NCBI GenBank assembly: GCA_910587705.1
Contig: CAJUMX010000011.1
Location: 1 to 64,000 of the forward strand
Direction: 5' to 3'
Source: an uncultured Oscillibacter sp.
GTDB lineage: Bacteria; Bacillota; Clostridia; Oscillospirales; Oscillospiraceae
DNA: 64,000 nucleotides
Shown here: one piece after another, positions 23,415 to 32,394 of the stretch
Layout: each line of letters starts with the position of its first letter
Numbering within the stretch: position 1 is the first letter of the stretch
Translations under genes and position numbers: made by a program
The notes under the pieces: model-generated
What the model was told of the DNA's origin: nothing
What the model saw: the letters and a program-made list of their open reading frames with translations, nothing else
Databases searched by the model: none

Positions 23415-24306
23415 AGCGGTAGGATTCCAACGGGATCAGCTCTGGCAATTCCAGGGTTGCCCCGTCCTGTGTCAGCCCCCGGGCAAAACTCTCCGTCATA
23501 CGTCCCACGGCAGAGATCATGCGGTAGCGTTTTCTATTTTGGAGCACCATAAAATTTGTCAAATTGAACAATTGCTGCTTCAACTTTGGCGTTAGGCAAT
23601 CCTCCCCCTCGCAGATATTAGACGCCACATACAGATCTACTAATGGACGGTATGGTTCCATTAGATCGTCCGCTAGATTGAACTGATTCAGTTCGCTGTG
23701 GTGGAACACCCCCAGACAGGGCTCCAGCCCATGGACTGCCAGATTCCTGGCCACTGCTCCCCGCAGGATGGCGTAGCCATAATTCAACGCGGCATTGGTC
23801 AAACAATCTGTATCTCTGGTGAATCCATGCCCAAACAATGCAGGGAAATACTGCGCAGCAGCAGTTGCTTCGCAGTTGTCCGGATCGCCGGAGCGAACCG
23901 TGCGGGCCAGTTCCCGTAGATCCCCACTCCCAACACGTTCCAGCAACTCCAGACACTTGGCCTGATTCCGGATCTTTGCCATGACCACCGTCTGCCAAAG
24001 CCGCTTTTGCGCGGGTTTTGTCATGGCAATCTGGCCTTTCAGCGCCTTCAGCTGCCGGCTGTGTCGGTTGATCGGCAGCAGCAATGCCGCGGGCATATGC
24101 TTTTCATCACAGAAATATACCGTCACTCCATAATCCGCCAGTTTTTGCAGCGCCGCCGTGGAAACGGTAACGGCCTGTGACTCCAGCATCAGGCTGGTGA
24201 TGTCCTCCATGGGGACTGTAATCTCCTGAGTCTGTCGAATCACCAGTTGTTCCTTTCGGACAGAGAGCCGCGCTGAATTCGCGATAAAAATGGTGCGGAA
24301 CTCCAT
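23407..24306 (-). CDS. cas1: CRISPR-associated integrase Cas1 (type II)
   Basis: A 299-residue Cas1. The N-terminal beta domain ends near residue 80; the helical catalytic domain has the metal-binding Glu in EATAAAQYFPALFG (near residue 146), His in FHHSELNQFN (near 201) and Asp/Glu in LADDLMEPYRP (near 215). It joins Cas2 to integrate protospacers. The start has AAAGGAGG and lies 15 bases after the cas9 stop. No csn2 or cas4 follows, which defines subtype II-C. Confidence 0.96.
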   Translation of the reverse strand: MEFRTIFIANSARLSVRKEQLVIRQTQEITVPMEDITSLMLESQAVTVSTAALQKLADYGVTVYFCDEKHMPAALLLPINRHSRQLKALKGQIAMTKPAQKRLWQTVVMAKIRNQAKCLELLERVGSGDLRELARTVRSGDPDNCEATAAAQYFPALFGHGFTRDTDCLTNAALNYGYAILRGAVARNLAVHGLEPCLGVFHHSELNQFNLADDLMEPYRPLVDLYVASNICEGEDCLTPKLKQQLFNLTNFMVLQNRKRYRMISAVGRMTESFARGLTQDGATLELPELIPLESYRYE

Positions 24307-24321
24307 AAGGCCTCCTTTCTT

Positions 24322-27300
24322 TTAACGGAAGGTCTGACGCTTCTCCGGAGTATGTACTTTGTGATATTCACCAAGGGGGTCGACCTCATATTTTTCGATG
24401 GATAAAAGGGTCTTTACTCCTATACTGCGGCCAGTATATTTACGGTCGTGAGTCGTCCCTGTTATGGAAGCTGTTGAAATGTCCGCTCCACTATAATAAA
24501 GCATCCATTCTGAACGGAGAAGTTCAGGTTCTCCAGAAGTCTCCTTGTTAGTAGCTTTTAACCCAACAGGCTTTTTTCTGGCTATTTTAATCAAATCCCC
24601 AGCATATAGAGAGAACAGAAAATCAGAATCTCTCATTTCCTTCCAGTTTTCTGCTGCCGTATTTGCCACCACCGCCTTTTGCGGAAGAATCTCTTTGACT
24701 GTGTCCGCCGTGTAGATAGGAACAAAATAATACCCATCGTCCTCAACGTGGAACACATCAATACGCGCCATACCGCCGTTGTCCGCGATGCCTCCGCAGG
24801 CCGCCACATTCAGGCTGCTTTTTCCGAAAGTCTTTACTTTATTGACCACTGGCCCCGGCGTACCGTCCTTTTTCGGCTTATGGAACGGCTGCGCAAAGGC
24901 CTTCTTCCCATCTCCGCCAAACAGCTTCAGCTGTTCCCGCAGCGCTTCGTACAGCAGGCGGTCACTGGAGGGATCGTAATAATCCTTGATTTCCCCGTTC
25001 TTGTCCAGCTTCAAGTCGGCCAGCGCCATCTTTACGACGGAATATCCCGGCAGTTTCCCGCTGCGGATTGTCTCTTTATGCGCCGCGCCGCTCACTTTCC
25101 GATTTGGCATCCGGGAGACGAATACCGGATGGACCACCTGCTCCGGGTCATAGTGGGGCAGATTCAACGATCGGATTTCGGCGTCCGGGTCTGGGGCAAG
25201 GCGGGCCTCCAACTCCTGGCGGAACTGAGGCCAGGGCGGCGGAAAGGAGGGCGCGTATTTCTCGTCAAACGCCTCTTGTGTCAACAGTTCGCCGGTTTCA
25301 GGGTCCACATAGTTTCCCAAGATCTTTGATCCCCATTCCCGCCGCTTGGCATAGTTGGAGATGCGTTGGATCATCCCATCCGTAGTAATGGCTACCACAG
25401 CGGCATCCATGGCATGGTGGAGATCTCCGTCGGCCCGGTTTTTGTGCAGCCCTAAACGCTTGCGCATATAATCCGTCACGGCGCCGTTGATGGCCCGGAC
25501 CGGCTTTTTCGCGAAAGGCGTATCTTCCGCAAATTTGAGATAATCATTCAGCAGATGGTATACCGCCCGGGTAATGTATTGGGTATCCGACAGATTCCGC
25601 TCCTTGAATCCCTCCAGGTCCTCGTCCGTCAGCTTCTGTTTCAACAGCCTCTGGCGCTTGCGGTAGTCCCGAACACTGGTCTCCACCAACGTGATAAAGC
25701 GCCCCGTTTTTTCTGCGTCGCCCGCCATATACTCCAAAGGAAGACGATTGCCCTTCTGCCGGTTTTCGGAGGCCAGTACCAGCGCCTTATTGCGGTAGCC
25801 ATCGTCAAAGCAAATACTATATGGGATAATATGGTCCACATCCACATAGCCCGGTTCAAATAGACACTCCGCCTGTAATTTTGTGCCGGAGTACAGGCAG
25901 ACCTCATTTTGATCCCGGAAGAGCTTGAATTTGACAAGATCCTGCCCGGTGGCGCGGCGGCCTTTGATCTCTTCAATCTGCTTTATGAGCCGTTCATTTG
26001 CCGCCCGGTTTTCCTGATATTGCTTATCCATTTTTTGGCGGTCCGCAAAATTCCGGCTCATTTCCCTGGCCAACTCAATATGGACCGCCTGGGGAGAGCC
26101 ATACCGCCGGACAACGGCGTTCATGACCTTACAGGTCTGAGAAACCGCCCGCAGAACCACGGGGTTCGTAATGTCGTCCAGCGCCCCCTGCTTTTGCAGC
26201 GCCCCATAGGAAAGCGTCTTTGTCCGCGTCTTTTCAAAATGGCCCCGGTGGTCTCCATACACAGCGCCGGCCGCCTCGTCGTAGTTGACGCCCTTTTCCA
26301 GATAGGGGATCATCTTTTTCATAGCCGTCAGAGAAAGGCTCCCCGCTTTGCTGAACGAAAGCGGGAGCAGTACTTCGATCACAGTATCTTCTAACCCCAG
26401 GCTGACCAGCTGTTCTGTTCTCCGCTCGTCCGATTTGTACAGGCTGAGAACGGTGGCGATCGCATCCAGTTGGTCATGGGAGAACGCGGCGATATATCCC
26501 TTTCCCACGCCATCTAGGGCCTTGCGCATCTTATGGTAGGACTGCATCGCCTGGAACTTTGTCTTTTTCTCCGCGGCGTCCACATCATCCGACTGGTAAC
26601 GCACCGTATTGAACCGCTCTTCCCCGCTCAACGCCAGCTCCTTGCGAAGCTGTCCATAATGCAGGCCGGCGCTTTTCATGGCAAGAGCGGTCAACCGCTC
26701 CCGCTCGTCTCCCGTCAGTCTGCGGGAAGAATGTCCCGCGGACTGTATCCGGATATGGTTCAAATCCTGGAGTAGTTTGAAATACTCAAAGGTGTAACAC
26801 GCCTTAAACGCCCGCAGCTCGGTTCGTTCAAACGTACAAGTCCCCCGCAGGTCTCCTTTGCGGAAGGGACTGCTTCCTCCTGGACCGGCGTCAAAATCCC
26901 GCTGGGATAACAAAATTTCATAGTAACGGCTCTCCATATTTTCGGACGCATAGGAGCCGCCATGCTGCCGCTGAGATGCAAACAGCGCGTGTGCCTCGGC
27001 TTCCACCATATCCCGTGTCACCGTGAAGCTGTAATCTCCCGCCGTGTTTCGGGTCTTGCGCCAAATTTGTCCGTCCGGCCCAAGCATCCGGAACTTTTCA
27101 TCCAGGCAGAACATCTCCCCCGCCGTGCGGTATCCCTTTGCCTCCATCAACGCCTGATTGGCGGACAGCGCGGTTTTCAAAACACCAGACTCCTGGTCCT
27201 TCGCCGCCTCTGCCGTACTGTTGGAGCGATAGCCCCGCCGCTGGGCCAGATGCAGCAGCACCCTGGCCCATTCCGCCTGCGTCAGCCTGCGGTCCAATCC

Positions 27301-27624
27301 CTCTGCCCGCAAGGTATAAACGTCTTTTTCAAAGCCGGAGGCCGCCAGTAACGCCTCCAGCTCCTCACGGCCGATGCATTCCGTCTCTTGAAGCAGCGCC
27401 TTGATCCGTTCCTTCCGGTGCCGCCTCCGGCGGAGGCGGCGGCGCGCGCTGCGTGCTTCCCGGCGAGGCAGCGCTAAACTCGCGCCGGTTTTTGGCTGTT
27501 CTGCCTTCTCAAAAATGCGCACTCCTAGGTCCTCGATCTTGAATGGTTCCCCTTTAGGCATGTTTTGAAGAACCGCCCAGCCAACAGATGATATTCCAAT
27601 ATCCAGCCCCAGCGTATAGTGCAT
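24322..27624 (-). CDS. cas9: Type II-C Cas9 RNA-guided nuclease
   Basis: A 1100-residue Cas9, in the II-C size range. RuvC-I is YTLGLDIGISSVGWAVL with Asp8. The Arg-rich bridge helix spans about residues 51-76. RuvC-II HIELAREMSRN has its Glu near 515, HNH DVDHIIPYS its His near 594, and RuvC-III DLHHAMDAAVVAI lies near 737. The PAM-interacting C-terminus follows. All nuclease residues are present, so double-strand cutting is expected. The start is the ATG at 27624 with AAGGGGGCGGC; the frame stays open upstream through the tracrRNA, but that part is not expected to be translated. First protein gene of cas9-cas1-cas2. Confidence 0.97.
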   Translation of the reverse strand: MHYTLGLDIGISSVGWAVLQNMPKGEPFKIEDLGVRIFEKAEQPKTGASLALPRREARSARRRLRRRRHRKERIKALLQETECIGREELEALLAASGFEKDVYTLRAEGLDRRLTQAEWARVLLHLAQRRGYRSNSTAEAAKDQESGVLKTALSANQALMEAKGYRTAGEMFCLDEKFRMLGPDGQIWRKTRNTAGDYSFTVTRDMVEAEAHALFASQRQHGGSYASENMESRYYEILLSQRDFDAGPGGSSPFRKGDLRGTCTFERTELRAFKACYTFEYFKLLQDLNHIRIQSAGHSSRRLTGDERERLTALAMKSAGLHYGQLRKELALSGEERFNTVRYQSDDVDAAEKKTKFQAMQSYHKMRKALDGVGKGYIAAFSHDQLDAIATVLSLYKSDERRTEQLVSLGLEDTVIEVLLPLSFSKAGSLSLTAMKKMIPYLEKGVNYDEAAGAVYGDHRGHFEKTRTKTLSYGALQKQGALDDITNPVVLRAVSQTCKVMNAVVRRYGSPQAVHIELAREMSRNFADRQKMDKQYQENRAANERLIKQIEEIKGRRATGQDLVKFKLFRDQNEVCLYSGTKLQAECLFEPGYVDVDHIIPYSICFDDGYRNKALVLASENRQKGNRLPLEYMAGDAEKTGRFITLVETSVRDYRKRQRLLKQKLTDEDLEGFKERNLSDTQYITRAVYHLLNDYLKFAEDTPFAKKPVRAINGAVTDYMRKRLGLHKNRADGDLHHAMDAAVVAITTDGMIQRISNYAKRREWGSKILGNYVDPETGELLTQEAFDEKYAPSFPPPWPQFRQELEARLAPDPDAEIRSLNLPHYDPEQVVHPVFVSRMPNRKVSGAAHKETIRSGKLPGYSVVKMALADLKLDKNGEIKDYYDPSSDRLLYEALREQLKLFGGDGKKAFAQPFHKPKKDGTPGPVVNKVKTFGKSSLNVAACGGIADNGGMARIDVFHVEDDGYYFVPIYTADTVKEILPQKAVVANTAAENWKEMRDSDFLFSLYAGDLIKIARKKPVGLKATNKETSGEPELLRSEWMLYYSGADISTASITGTTHDRKYTGRSIGVKTLLSIEKYEVDPLGEYHKVHTPEKRQTFR

Positions 27625-27654
27625 CTTGCCGCCCCCTTTAGTCGTTTTTGTATG

Positions 27655-27751
27655 GAACGAAGATACCCCAACCACAAATGTGGTTGGGGTAGAGCTTCGA
27701 GGCATACTGCCTGATCGCAGTAACCTAAAATCTCTTGTTGTGGTACAAGAT
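27655..27751 (-). ncRNA. tracrRNA
   Basis: On the minus strand the 5' part reads TACCACAACAAGAGA, then TTTTAGG, TTACT and GCGA, complementary to the CRISPR repeat with a few G-U pairs and a small bulge, as an anti-repeat should be. A short hairpin AGGC-AGTAT-GCCT follows, then a strong 12-13-bp hairpin (27664-27676 with 27679-27691) with a T-containing tail. A consensus promoter sits 7 bases upstream of the expected start. The cas9 start is about 30 bases past the final hairpin, so tracrRNA and cas mRNA probably share this promoter. Confidence 0.88.
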
Positions 27752-27757
27752 GGTTGT

Positions 27758-27786
27758 ATTATATAATGGGTCCCATAGGTTGTCAA
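27758..27786 (-). promoter_or_regulatory. Consensus promoter of tracrRNA and cas operon
   Basis: Minus-strand TTGACA (27781-27786) and TATAAT (27758-27763) with exactly 17 bases between them, a full match to the housekeeping consensus. Confidence 0.9.
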
Positions 27787-27969
27787 TACTTTGAACTGCA
27801 ATTATCGCGCCATAATCTGTTGCTTTGGCCGACATAAAAGCCCCCATTTCCGAAGCGAGGTGGAGCAGAAGCTGACCTCAAAGTCGAGAGACCCTCGGAA
27901 AAAGCAAACCCTATAAACGCAAAAAGGACGGGTGCGGCCGTTTACACGGTGCGCTTGCCCTTTTCGTTC

Positions 27970-28110
27970 TTATTCCACTTTTACCTCCCGCTTCCCGCTG
28001 TTTCTCTCATTCGGCAAATTCCGCTGGCCCCGCCCGTTCTCATAGGGCGCTAGAATGTCCAGCATGACGCGGCGGGCAACCGCTTCAATCTGGTATTGGG
28101 GAATGTCCAT
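27970..28110 (-). CDS. Small hypothetical protein (46 aa)
   Basis: It starts MDIPQYQIEAVARRVMLDIL, which resembles the N-terminus of a short protein frequent in gut Clostridia (MDIPQYQIEALAR-type, from memory). The remainder is Arg/Asn-rich and unlike that family, so the C-terminal part may be frameshifted. AGGAGG lies very close to the ATG. It is a single gene in the gap between the CRISPR promoter and the kinase gene. Confidence 0.35.
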   Translation of the reverse strand: MDIPQYQIEAVARRVMLDILAPYENGRGQRNLPNERNSGKREVKVE

Positions 28111-28129
28111 CTCCTCCTTGGAATCCTCC

Positions 28130-28158
28130 TTGTATTTTTCAGGAAAATGTCGTATGAT
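28130..28158 (+). promoter_or_regulatory. Promoter of the nucleoside kinase-like gene
   Basis: TTGTAT (28130-28135) and TATGAT (28153-28158) with 17-base spacing, about 70 bases before the start codon. Confidence 0.7.
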
Positions 28159-28229
28159 AAGAAAAGAGAATTCGAATACCTGGCAGCCCGCTTTTCCAGC
28201 GGGTAACGACACATAAAGGAGGCTATCTT

Positions 28230-29900
28230 ATGGAAGAAAAGAAAATGCTTACGGTCACCGTGGACGGCACGGAATACACCTACCCCCACGGAACACCCTA
28301 CCGCGCCATCGCGGCGGATTTCCAGGATCGGTTTCCCTGCGACATCCTGCTGGTTAACCGGGACGGAAAGCTCTGCGAGCTCCACAAGGTTCTGAACCGG
28401 GACTGCTCGCTGAAAATGGTTACCGCCCAGGACAAGCCCGGAATTCAGACCTATGAGCGCAGCGCGGTCTTTCTGATGCTGAAAGCCTTTTACGATGTGG
28501 CGGGCCGGGAAAACGTGGAGCGCATTTCCGTGGAATACTCCCTCAGCAGCGCTCTGTTCATCCTGGCCCAGGGCGCATTCACCCTGGATCAGGCCCTGCT
28601 GGAAAAGGTGGAGGCGCGGATGCGGGAGCTGTCCGATCTGGCCCTGCCCATTGAGAAGAAAACCCTCAACACGGACGACGCCATCGACCTCTTCCGGGAG
28701 GCCCGGCTGGTCCACAAGGCCCAGCTCCTTAGCTTTCGGATCAACTCCCATGTTAATGTCTACTCCCTGGACGGCTTTGTGGACTATTTTTACGGCTACA
28801 TGACCCCGGACACCGGCTATATCCGGTGCTTTGGGTTGGAGCTTTTTGAAAACGGCTTTGTCCTCCGCCTGCCCACCCAGAAGGACCCCAACCGTTTGGG
28901 GGACTTCAAGCCCTCCCACAAGGTCTTTCGGGAGCTCTATCAGTCGACCCTCCGCTCCGAGGCCCTGAACGCCTCCAACGTGGCGGAGCTGAACACCACC
29001 ATTTCCCAAGGCGGGGCCACGCCGCTGATTCTGGCCCACGAGGCCATGATGGAGAAGAAAATCGGCGACATCGCCGCCGAAATCGCCTCCCGGAAGGAGG
29101 TCCGCTTCGTCATGATCGCCGGGCCCTCTTCCTCTGGCAAGACCACCTTCTCCCACCGGCTGTCCACCCAGCTCCGGGCCTGCGGCCTGCGGCCCTATCC
29201 CATCGCCACCGACAACTATTTTGTCAACCGGGACAAGACCCCCCGGGACGAAAACGGCAACTACGATTTCGAGGGTCTTGGGGCCATGGACGTGGAACAG
29301 TTCAACGAGGACTGCATGCGCCTTTTGAAGGGTGAAACCGTGGAGCTTCCCACCTACAACTTCAAGAAGGGCGCCCGGGAGTACAACGGCAATTTCCTGA
29401 CCCTACGGGAGGGGGACGTGCTGGTCATCGAGGGCATTCATTGCCTCAACGACGAGTTTACCCGTTCCCTGCCCAAGGAGAGCAAATATAAAATCTATAT
29501 CAGCTGCCTGACCACCTTGAACATTGACGACCACAACCGCATCCCCACCACCGACGCCCGGCTCCTGCGGCGCATTGAGCGGGACGCCCGAACCCGGGGC
29601 TACAGCGCCCAGGCCACCATCAAAATGTGGCCCTCCGTCCGGCGGGGGGAGGAAAACAACATCTTCCCCTTCCAGGACAGCGCGGACATGATTTTCAACT
29701 CCGCCCTGATTTACGAGACAGCCCTGTTGAAGCCCTATGTGCAGCCGTTGCTGTTCGGCGTTCCCAGGGATAGCGAGGAGTATATCGAGGCCAAGCGGCT
29801 GCTGAAATTCCTGAACTATTTCCTGCCTATTCCGGCAGACAACATTCCCAAGACCTCCCTGATGCGGGAATTCATTGGTGGAGGCTGCTATCACGCCTGA
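28230..29900 (+). CDS. Uridine kinase-like protein with N-terminal TGS/threonyl-tRNA synthetase-like domains
   Basis: A 556-residue protein. Residues about 7-70 are a TGS domain (VTVDGTEYTYPHGTPYRAI). About 80-270 resemble the threonyl-tRNA synthetase second additional domain. From about 285 a uridine kinase/PRK-type P-loop kinase follows, with Walker A AGPSSSGKTTFSHRL near residues 294-308, then ATDNYFVNRDKTP and a Walker B-like VLVIEGIHCLND. Such fused kinases are widespread in Firmicutes and are annotated as nucleoside kinases; the physiological substrate is not established from sequence. RBS AAGGAGG. Monocistronic, with its own promoter and terminator. Confidence 0.85.
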   Translation: MEEKKMLTVTVDGTEYTYPHGTPYRAIAADFQDRFPCDILLVNRDGKLCELHKVLNRDCSLKMVTAQDKPGIQTYERSAVFLMLKAFYDVAGRENVERISVEYSLSSALFILAQGAFTLDQALLEKVEARMRELSDLALPIEKKTLNTDDAIDLFREARLVHKAQLLSFRINSHVNVYSLDGFVDYFYGYMTPDTGYIRCFGLELFENGFVLRLPTQKDPNRLGDFKPSHKVFRELYQSTLRSEALNASNVAELNTTISQGGATPLILAHEAMMEKKIGDIAAEIASRKEVRFVMIAGPSSSGKTTFSHRLSTQLRACGLRPYPIATDNYFVNRDKTPRDENGNYDFEGLGAMDVEQFNEDCMRLLKGETVELPTYNFKKGAREYNGNFLTLREGDVLVIEGIHCLNDEFTRSLPKESKYKIYISCLTTLNIDDHNRIPTTDARLLRRIERDARTRGYSAQATIKMWPSVRRGEENNIFPFQDSADMIFNSALIYETALLKPYVQPLLFGVPRDSEEYIEAKRLLKFLNYFLPIPADNIPKTSLMREFIGGGCYHA

Positions 29901-29944
29901 CAAAGGCACCCGTTACCTGGTGCTGCTGAATCAGCGAGAACAAG

Positions 29945-29985
29945 AAACCGCCCGGCATGCTTTCACATGCCGGGCGGTTTTTCAT
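29945..29985. terminator. Bidirectional terminator
   Basis: A perfect 15-bp stem (29945-29959 with 29966-29980) with a T run on the plus strand and TTTCTTG on the minus strand. It serves the kinase gene and the convergent alcohol dehydrogenase gene. Confidence 0.9.
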
Positions 29986-29999
29986 TCCCATAGAACTGC

Positions 30000-31187
30000 T
30001 TAGAAGCACTTGCGATAAATGGCTTCCTCGCTCTCCAGGTCGAAGGGATAGTAGGCGTTGGTCATGAGGCGCTGCTGGTTGGCCTCGACAGACTGGGGGA
30101 ACTTCTTAAAGTCCTCCTCGGTGAAGCCGCAGTCCCGCAGGGGGCGCAGGGGCAGGATGCGCTGGAGCAGGGCGTTCATCTCCGGGATGGCATTCTTGGC
30201 CTCGCAGCCCAGAATCCCGGCCACCAGCTCCTTGAAGCGCATGATTTCGCCGTCGGGGTTCTTCTCATCATAGTAGTCCATGATCGCCCCGAAGAGCATG
30301 TAGTTGCTCTCGCCGTGGGCCACGTGATAGGTGCCGCCCAGGGGGAAGCTCATGCCGTGGACAGGGCCGCAGCCGGCCTTCAAGAAGGCGATGCCGGCGT
30401 AGAAGCTGGCGGTGACGAACTCGTCCAGGTACTCGAACCGGGCATCCTGGCCCTTCTCGTCGATGAGCTTGAAGCCCTTGAGAATCATGTCCATGGCCTT
30501 CTCGGAGAAGAGCTCGCTGGTCATGGTCTTGCGGTGGGGGCTCAGGAAGGACTCCGTAGCATGCACCAGCGCGTCAATGGCGGAGCAGGCGAAGGGCTTG
30601 TAGGGCAGGGTCTTGATGAGGTCGGGGATCAAGCAGACCTTGTTGGGGATGATGTCGTCGGATACCAGGCCCAGCTTGGTCTCGCCGCCGGTGAGCACGC
30701 CGTCTTTTTCGTCCTTGACAATGGCCACGGAGATGTTGGTGCACTCGGAGCCCGTGCCGCAGGTCGTCGGGATGGCGATGACATCCTTTTCATGCTGGAC
30801 GGGGAAGCGCTTGAAGTACAGGTTGTGGACGCTGTCGGGGCGCTTGCAACCCAGCAGCTTGCAAAGGTCCATGATCGCCCCGCCGCCCACCGCAATCACG
30901 CGGTCATAGCTCTCGTAGGGGATGGCGTCGTACATGGTCTGGATCATGGCCTCGCTGGGCTCGCCCGCGCCGAACTTCTCCTGGAACACGAACTGGCACT
31001 TGAGGTTCAGCTCCTTCATGAAGGGGGTGTAGATGAACTCGTTGGTCAGCACCACGTCCCGCTCGCCCAGCTTGAACTCCTCCGCCATAGCGGCGAAGGT
31101 GTCGAACTTGTACACGGTGGGGGCAAAGATGATTTCACGCTTGTCGGCCATCAGAGCGGCGGAAAAAGCGTCCATTTTCTGAGCCAT
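30000..31187 (-). CDS. Iron-containing alcohol dehydrogenase, 4-hydroxybutyrate dehydrogenase-like
   Basis: A 395-residue type III alcohol dehydrogenase. NAD binding: RVIAVGGGAIMDLCK (about residues 94-108) and IPTTCGTGSECTN (about 140-152). Metal ligands: DALVHATES, GPVHGMSFPLGG and HVAHGESNYM. The N-terminal APTVYKFDTFAAM and LTNEFIYTPFMKEL closely resemble the Clostridium kluyveri 4-hydroxybutyrate dehydrogenase sequence as I recall it. That suggests an omega-hydroxy acid or short semialdehyde as substrate, but no succinate or 4-hydroxybutyryl-CoA genes are nearby. RBS AAAGGAGAC. It lies downstream of the split transketolase and may be the last step of that cluster, reducing an aldehyde. 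Confidence 0.85.
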   Translation of the reverse strand: MAQKMDAFSAALMADKREIIFAPTVYKFDTFAAMAEEFKLGERDVVLTNEFIYTPFMKELNLKCQFVFQEKFGAGEPSEAMIQTMYDAIPYESYDRVIAVGGGAIMDLCKLLGCKRPDSVHNLYFKRFPVQHEKDVIAIPTTCGTGSECTNISVAIVKDEKDGVLTGGETKLGLVSDDIIPNKVCLIPDLIKTLPYKPFACSAIDALVHATESFLSPHRKTMTSELFSEKAMDMILKGFKLIDEKGQDARFEYLDEFVTASFYAGIAFLKAGCGPVHGMSFPLGGTYHVAHGESNYMLFGAIMDYYDEKNPDGEIMRFKELVAGILGCEAKNAIPEMNALLQRILPLRPLRDCGFTEEDFKKFPQSVEANQQRLMTNAYYPFDLESEEAIYRKCF

Positions 31188-31214
31188 AATGAATCAGTCT
31201 CCTTTATTTTATAG

Positions 31215-31400
31215 AATGGTTTTCGCGGGGGACGGGCGGGCCAGGGGGCCCGCCCCTACAGGTCGCGTTGTGCGATAGGAACACCGTAGGGGCCGCCGCC
31301 CTGCGCCTGCCGTTAGCGGCTTTGCCGCTTACGGCGGCGGCGTACCCCTTGCGGGTGCTCGGCGGCCCGTCTTTCGATACCTGCTAATTTTGTACGATTG
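31215..31400. repeat. REP-like GC-rich intergenic element
   Basis: Between the dehydrogenase and transketolase genes lie several palindromic GC blocks: GGGGGCCCGCCCC, a 12-bp hairpin (31310-31321 with 31325-31336), and a 20-base string beginning ACCGTAGGGG (31283-31302) that is repeated exactly at 51413-51432. No ORF is credible. Confidence 0.55.
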
Positions 31401-31407
31401 CCTAAAA

Positions 31408-32379
31408 TTACTTCCGGGCAATCGCCTTTTTCACGGCCTCGACGATGTTGGCCGCCCGCAGGCCGTAGGTGTCCATCAGGAACGCCTGGGGACCTACCTG
31501 GCCGAACTCGTCCTGCACGCCCACGAACTCCTGCACGGTGGGGCAGTTCTTCGCCAGGCAGTTGGCGACGACGGACCCAAGGCCGCAGCAAGTGTTGTGG
31601 TTCTCGGCGGTGACAATGGCCCCGGTCTCCTTGGCTGCTTTCAGCACCAGCTCCTCGTCCAAGGGCTTCCAGGTGAACATGTCGATGACCCGGACATTGA
31701 TGCCTTCCGCCTGGAGGGCCTCGTAGGCTTTCAGGCTCTCGTCCACCATGATGCCGGAGGTGATGATCGTCGCTTTGTCCTCCCCGCTCTCGTGGAGCAC
31801 CACGCCTTTGCCGATTTCAAACTCGCTGCCCTCGTCATAGACCCGGATCACGTCCTTGCGGACAAAGCGGGTGAAGCTGACGCCCTCCACGTTCACCAAT
31901 CCCTTGGTGACGCTGGCCAGCTGGTCATAGTCGGCGGGGTCAATGACCGTGGCGGTGGGGATGGACAGGTACATGGCCGCGTCCTCCAGGGGCATGTGGG
32001 TGCCGCCGTTGAAGGCCGCCGTCACGCCCGCGTCGGAGCCCAGCACCCGGACGCTCAGGCCCGCGTAGGCCGCACTCATGTAAATCTGGTCATAGCACCG
32101 GCGGCTGGAGAAGGTGCCGAAGGAGTGGAAGAATACCTTCTTCCCCGTGGCGGCCAGGCCCGCGGCCACACCGGCGGCGTTGCCCTCGGCGATGCCCGCC
32201 TCAAAGGCCCGGTCGGGATAGTTCTTGACCAGCTGCTTCGTATTGATGCAGCCCATCAGGTCGCAGTCTACGTAGACAATGCTCTTGTCCTCGGCCATCA
32301 GCTCGTTCAGGGTCAGAGCCAGGCCGTCCCGGCAGGCACGGGAGTCCTTTTCATGCTTGCCAATCAGTTTCACATTCAT
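31408..32379 (-). CDS. Transketolase, C-terminal (pyrimidine/C) subunit
   Basis: A 323-residue protein carrying the pyrimidine-binding and C-terminal domains of transketolase. The catalytic Glu is in FEAGIAEGNAAGVAAGLA (about residues 60-78); HSFGTFSSRRCYDQI and the C-terminal domain from about 190 (GKATIITSGIMVDESL-type) follow. With the N-terminal subunit upstream it forms the split transketolase typical of Clostridia and Archaea, moving two-carbon ketol units with thiamine diphosphate. The ATG at 32379 is preferred (AAAGGAGG) over a GTG within the RBS. The gene lies among phosphatases, a permuted mutase and an alcohol dehydrogenase rather than pentose-phosphate genes, so the donor substrate may be unusual. 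Confidence 0.9.
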   Translation of the reverse strand: MNVKLIGKHEKDSRACRDGLALTLNELMAEDKSIVYVDCDLMGCINTKQLVKNYPDRAFEAGIAEGNAAGVAAGLAATGKKVFFHSFGTFSSRRCYDQIYMSAAYAGLSVRVLGSDAGVTAAFNGGTHMPLEDAAMYLSIPTATVIDPADYDQLASVTKGLVNVEGVSFTRFVRKDVIRVYDEGSEFEIGKGVVLHESGEDKATIITSGIMVDESLKAYEALQAEGINVRVIDMFTWKPLDEELVLKAAKETGAIVTAENHNTCCGLGSVVANCLAKNCPTVQEFVGVQDEFGQVGPQAFLMDTYGLRAANIVEAVKKAIARK

Positions 32380-32394
32380 TTCTCTCACCCTCCT

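Noticed and set aside
27625..27801. 59-codon N-terminal extension of Cas9
   Set aside because: It runs through the tracrRNA and its promoter; the ATG at 27624 has a proper RBS and begins at the RuvC-I strand as in other Cas9 proteins.
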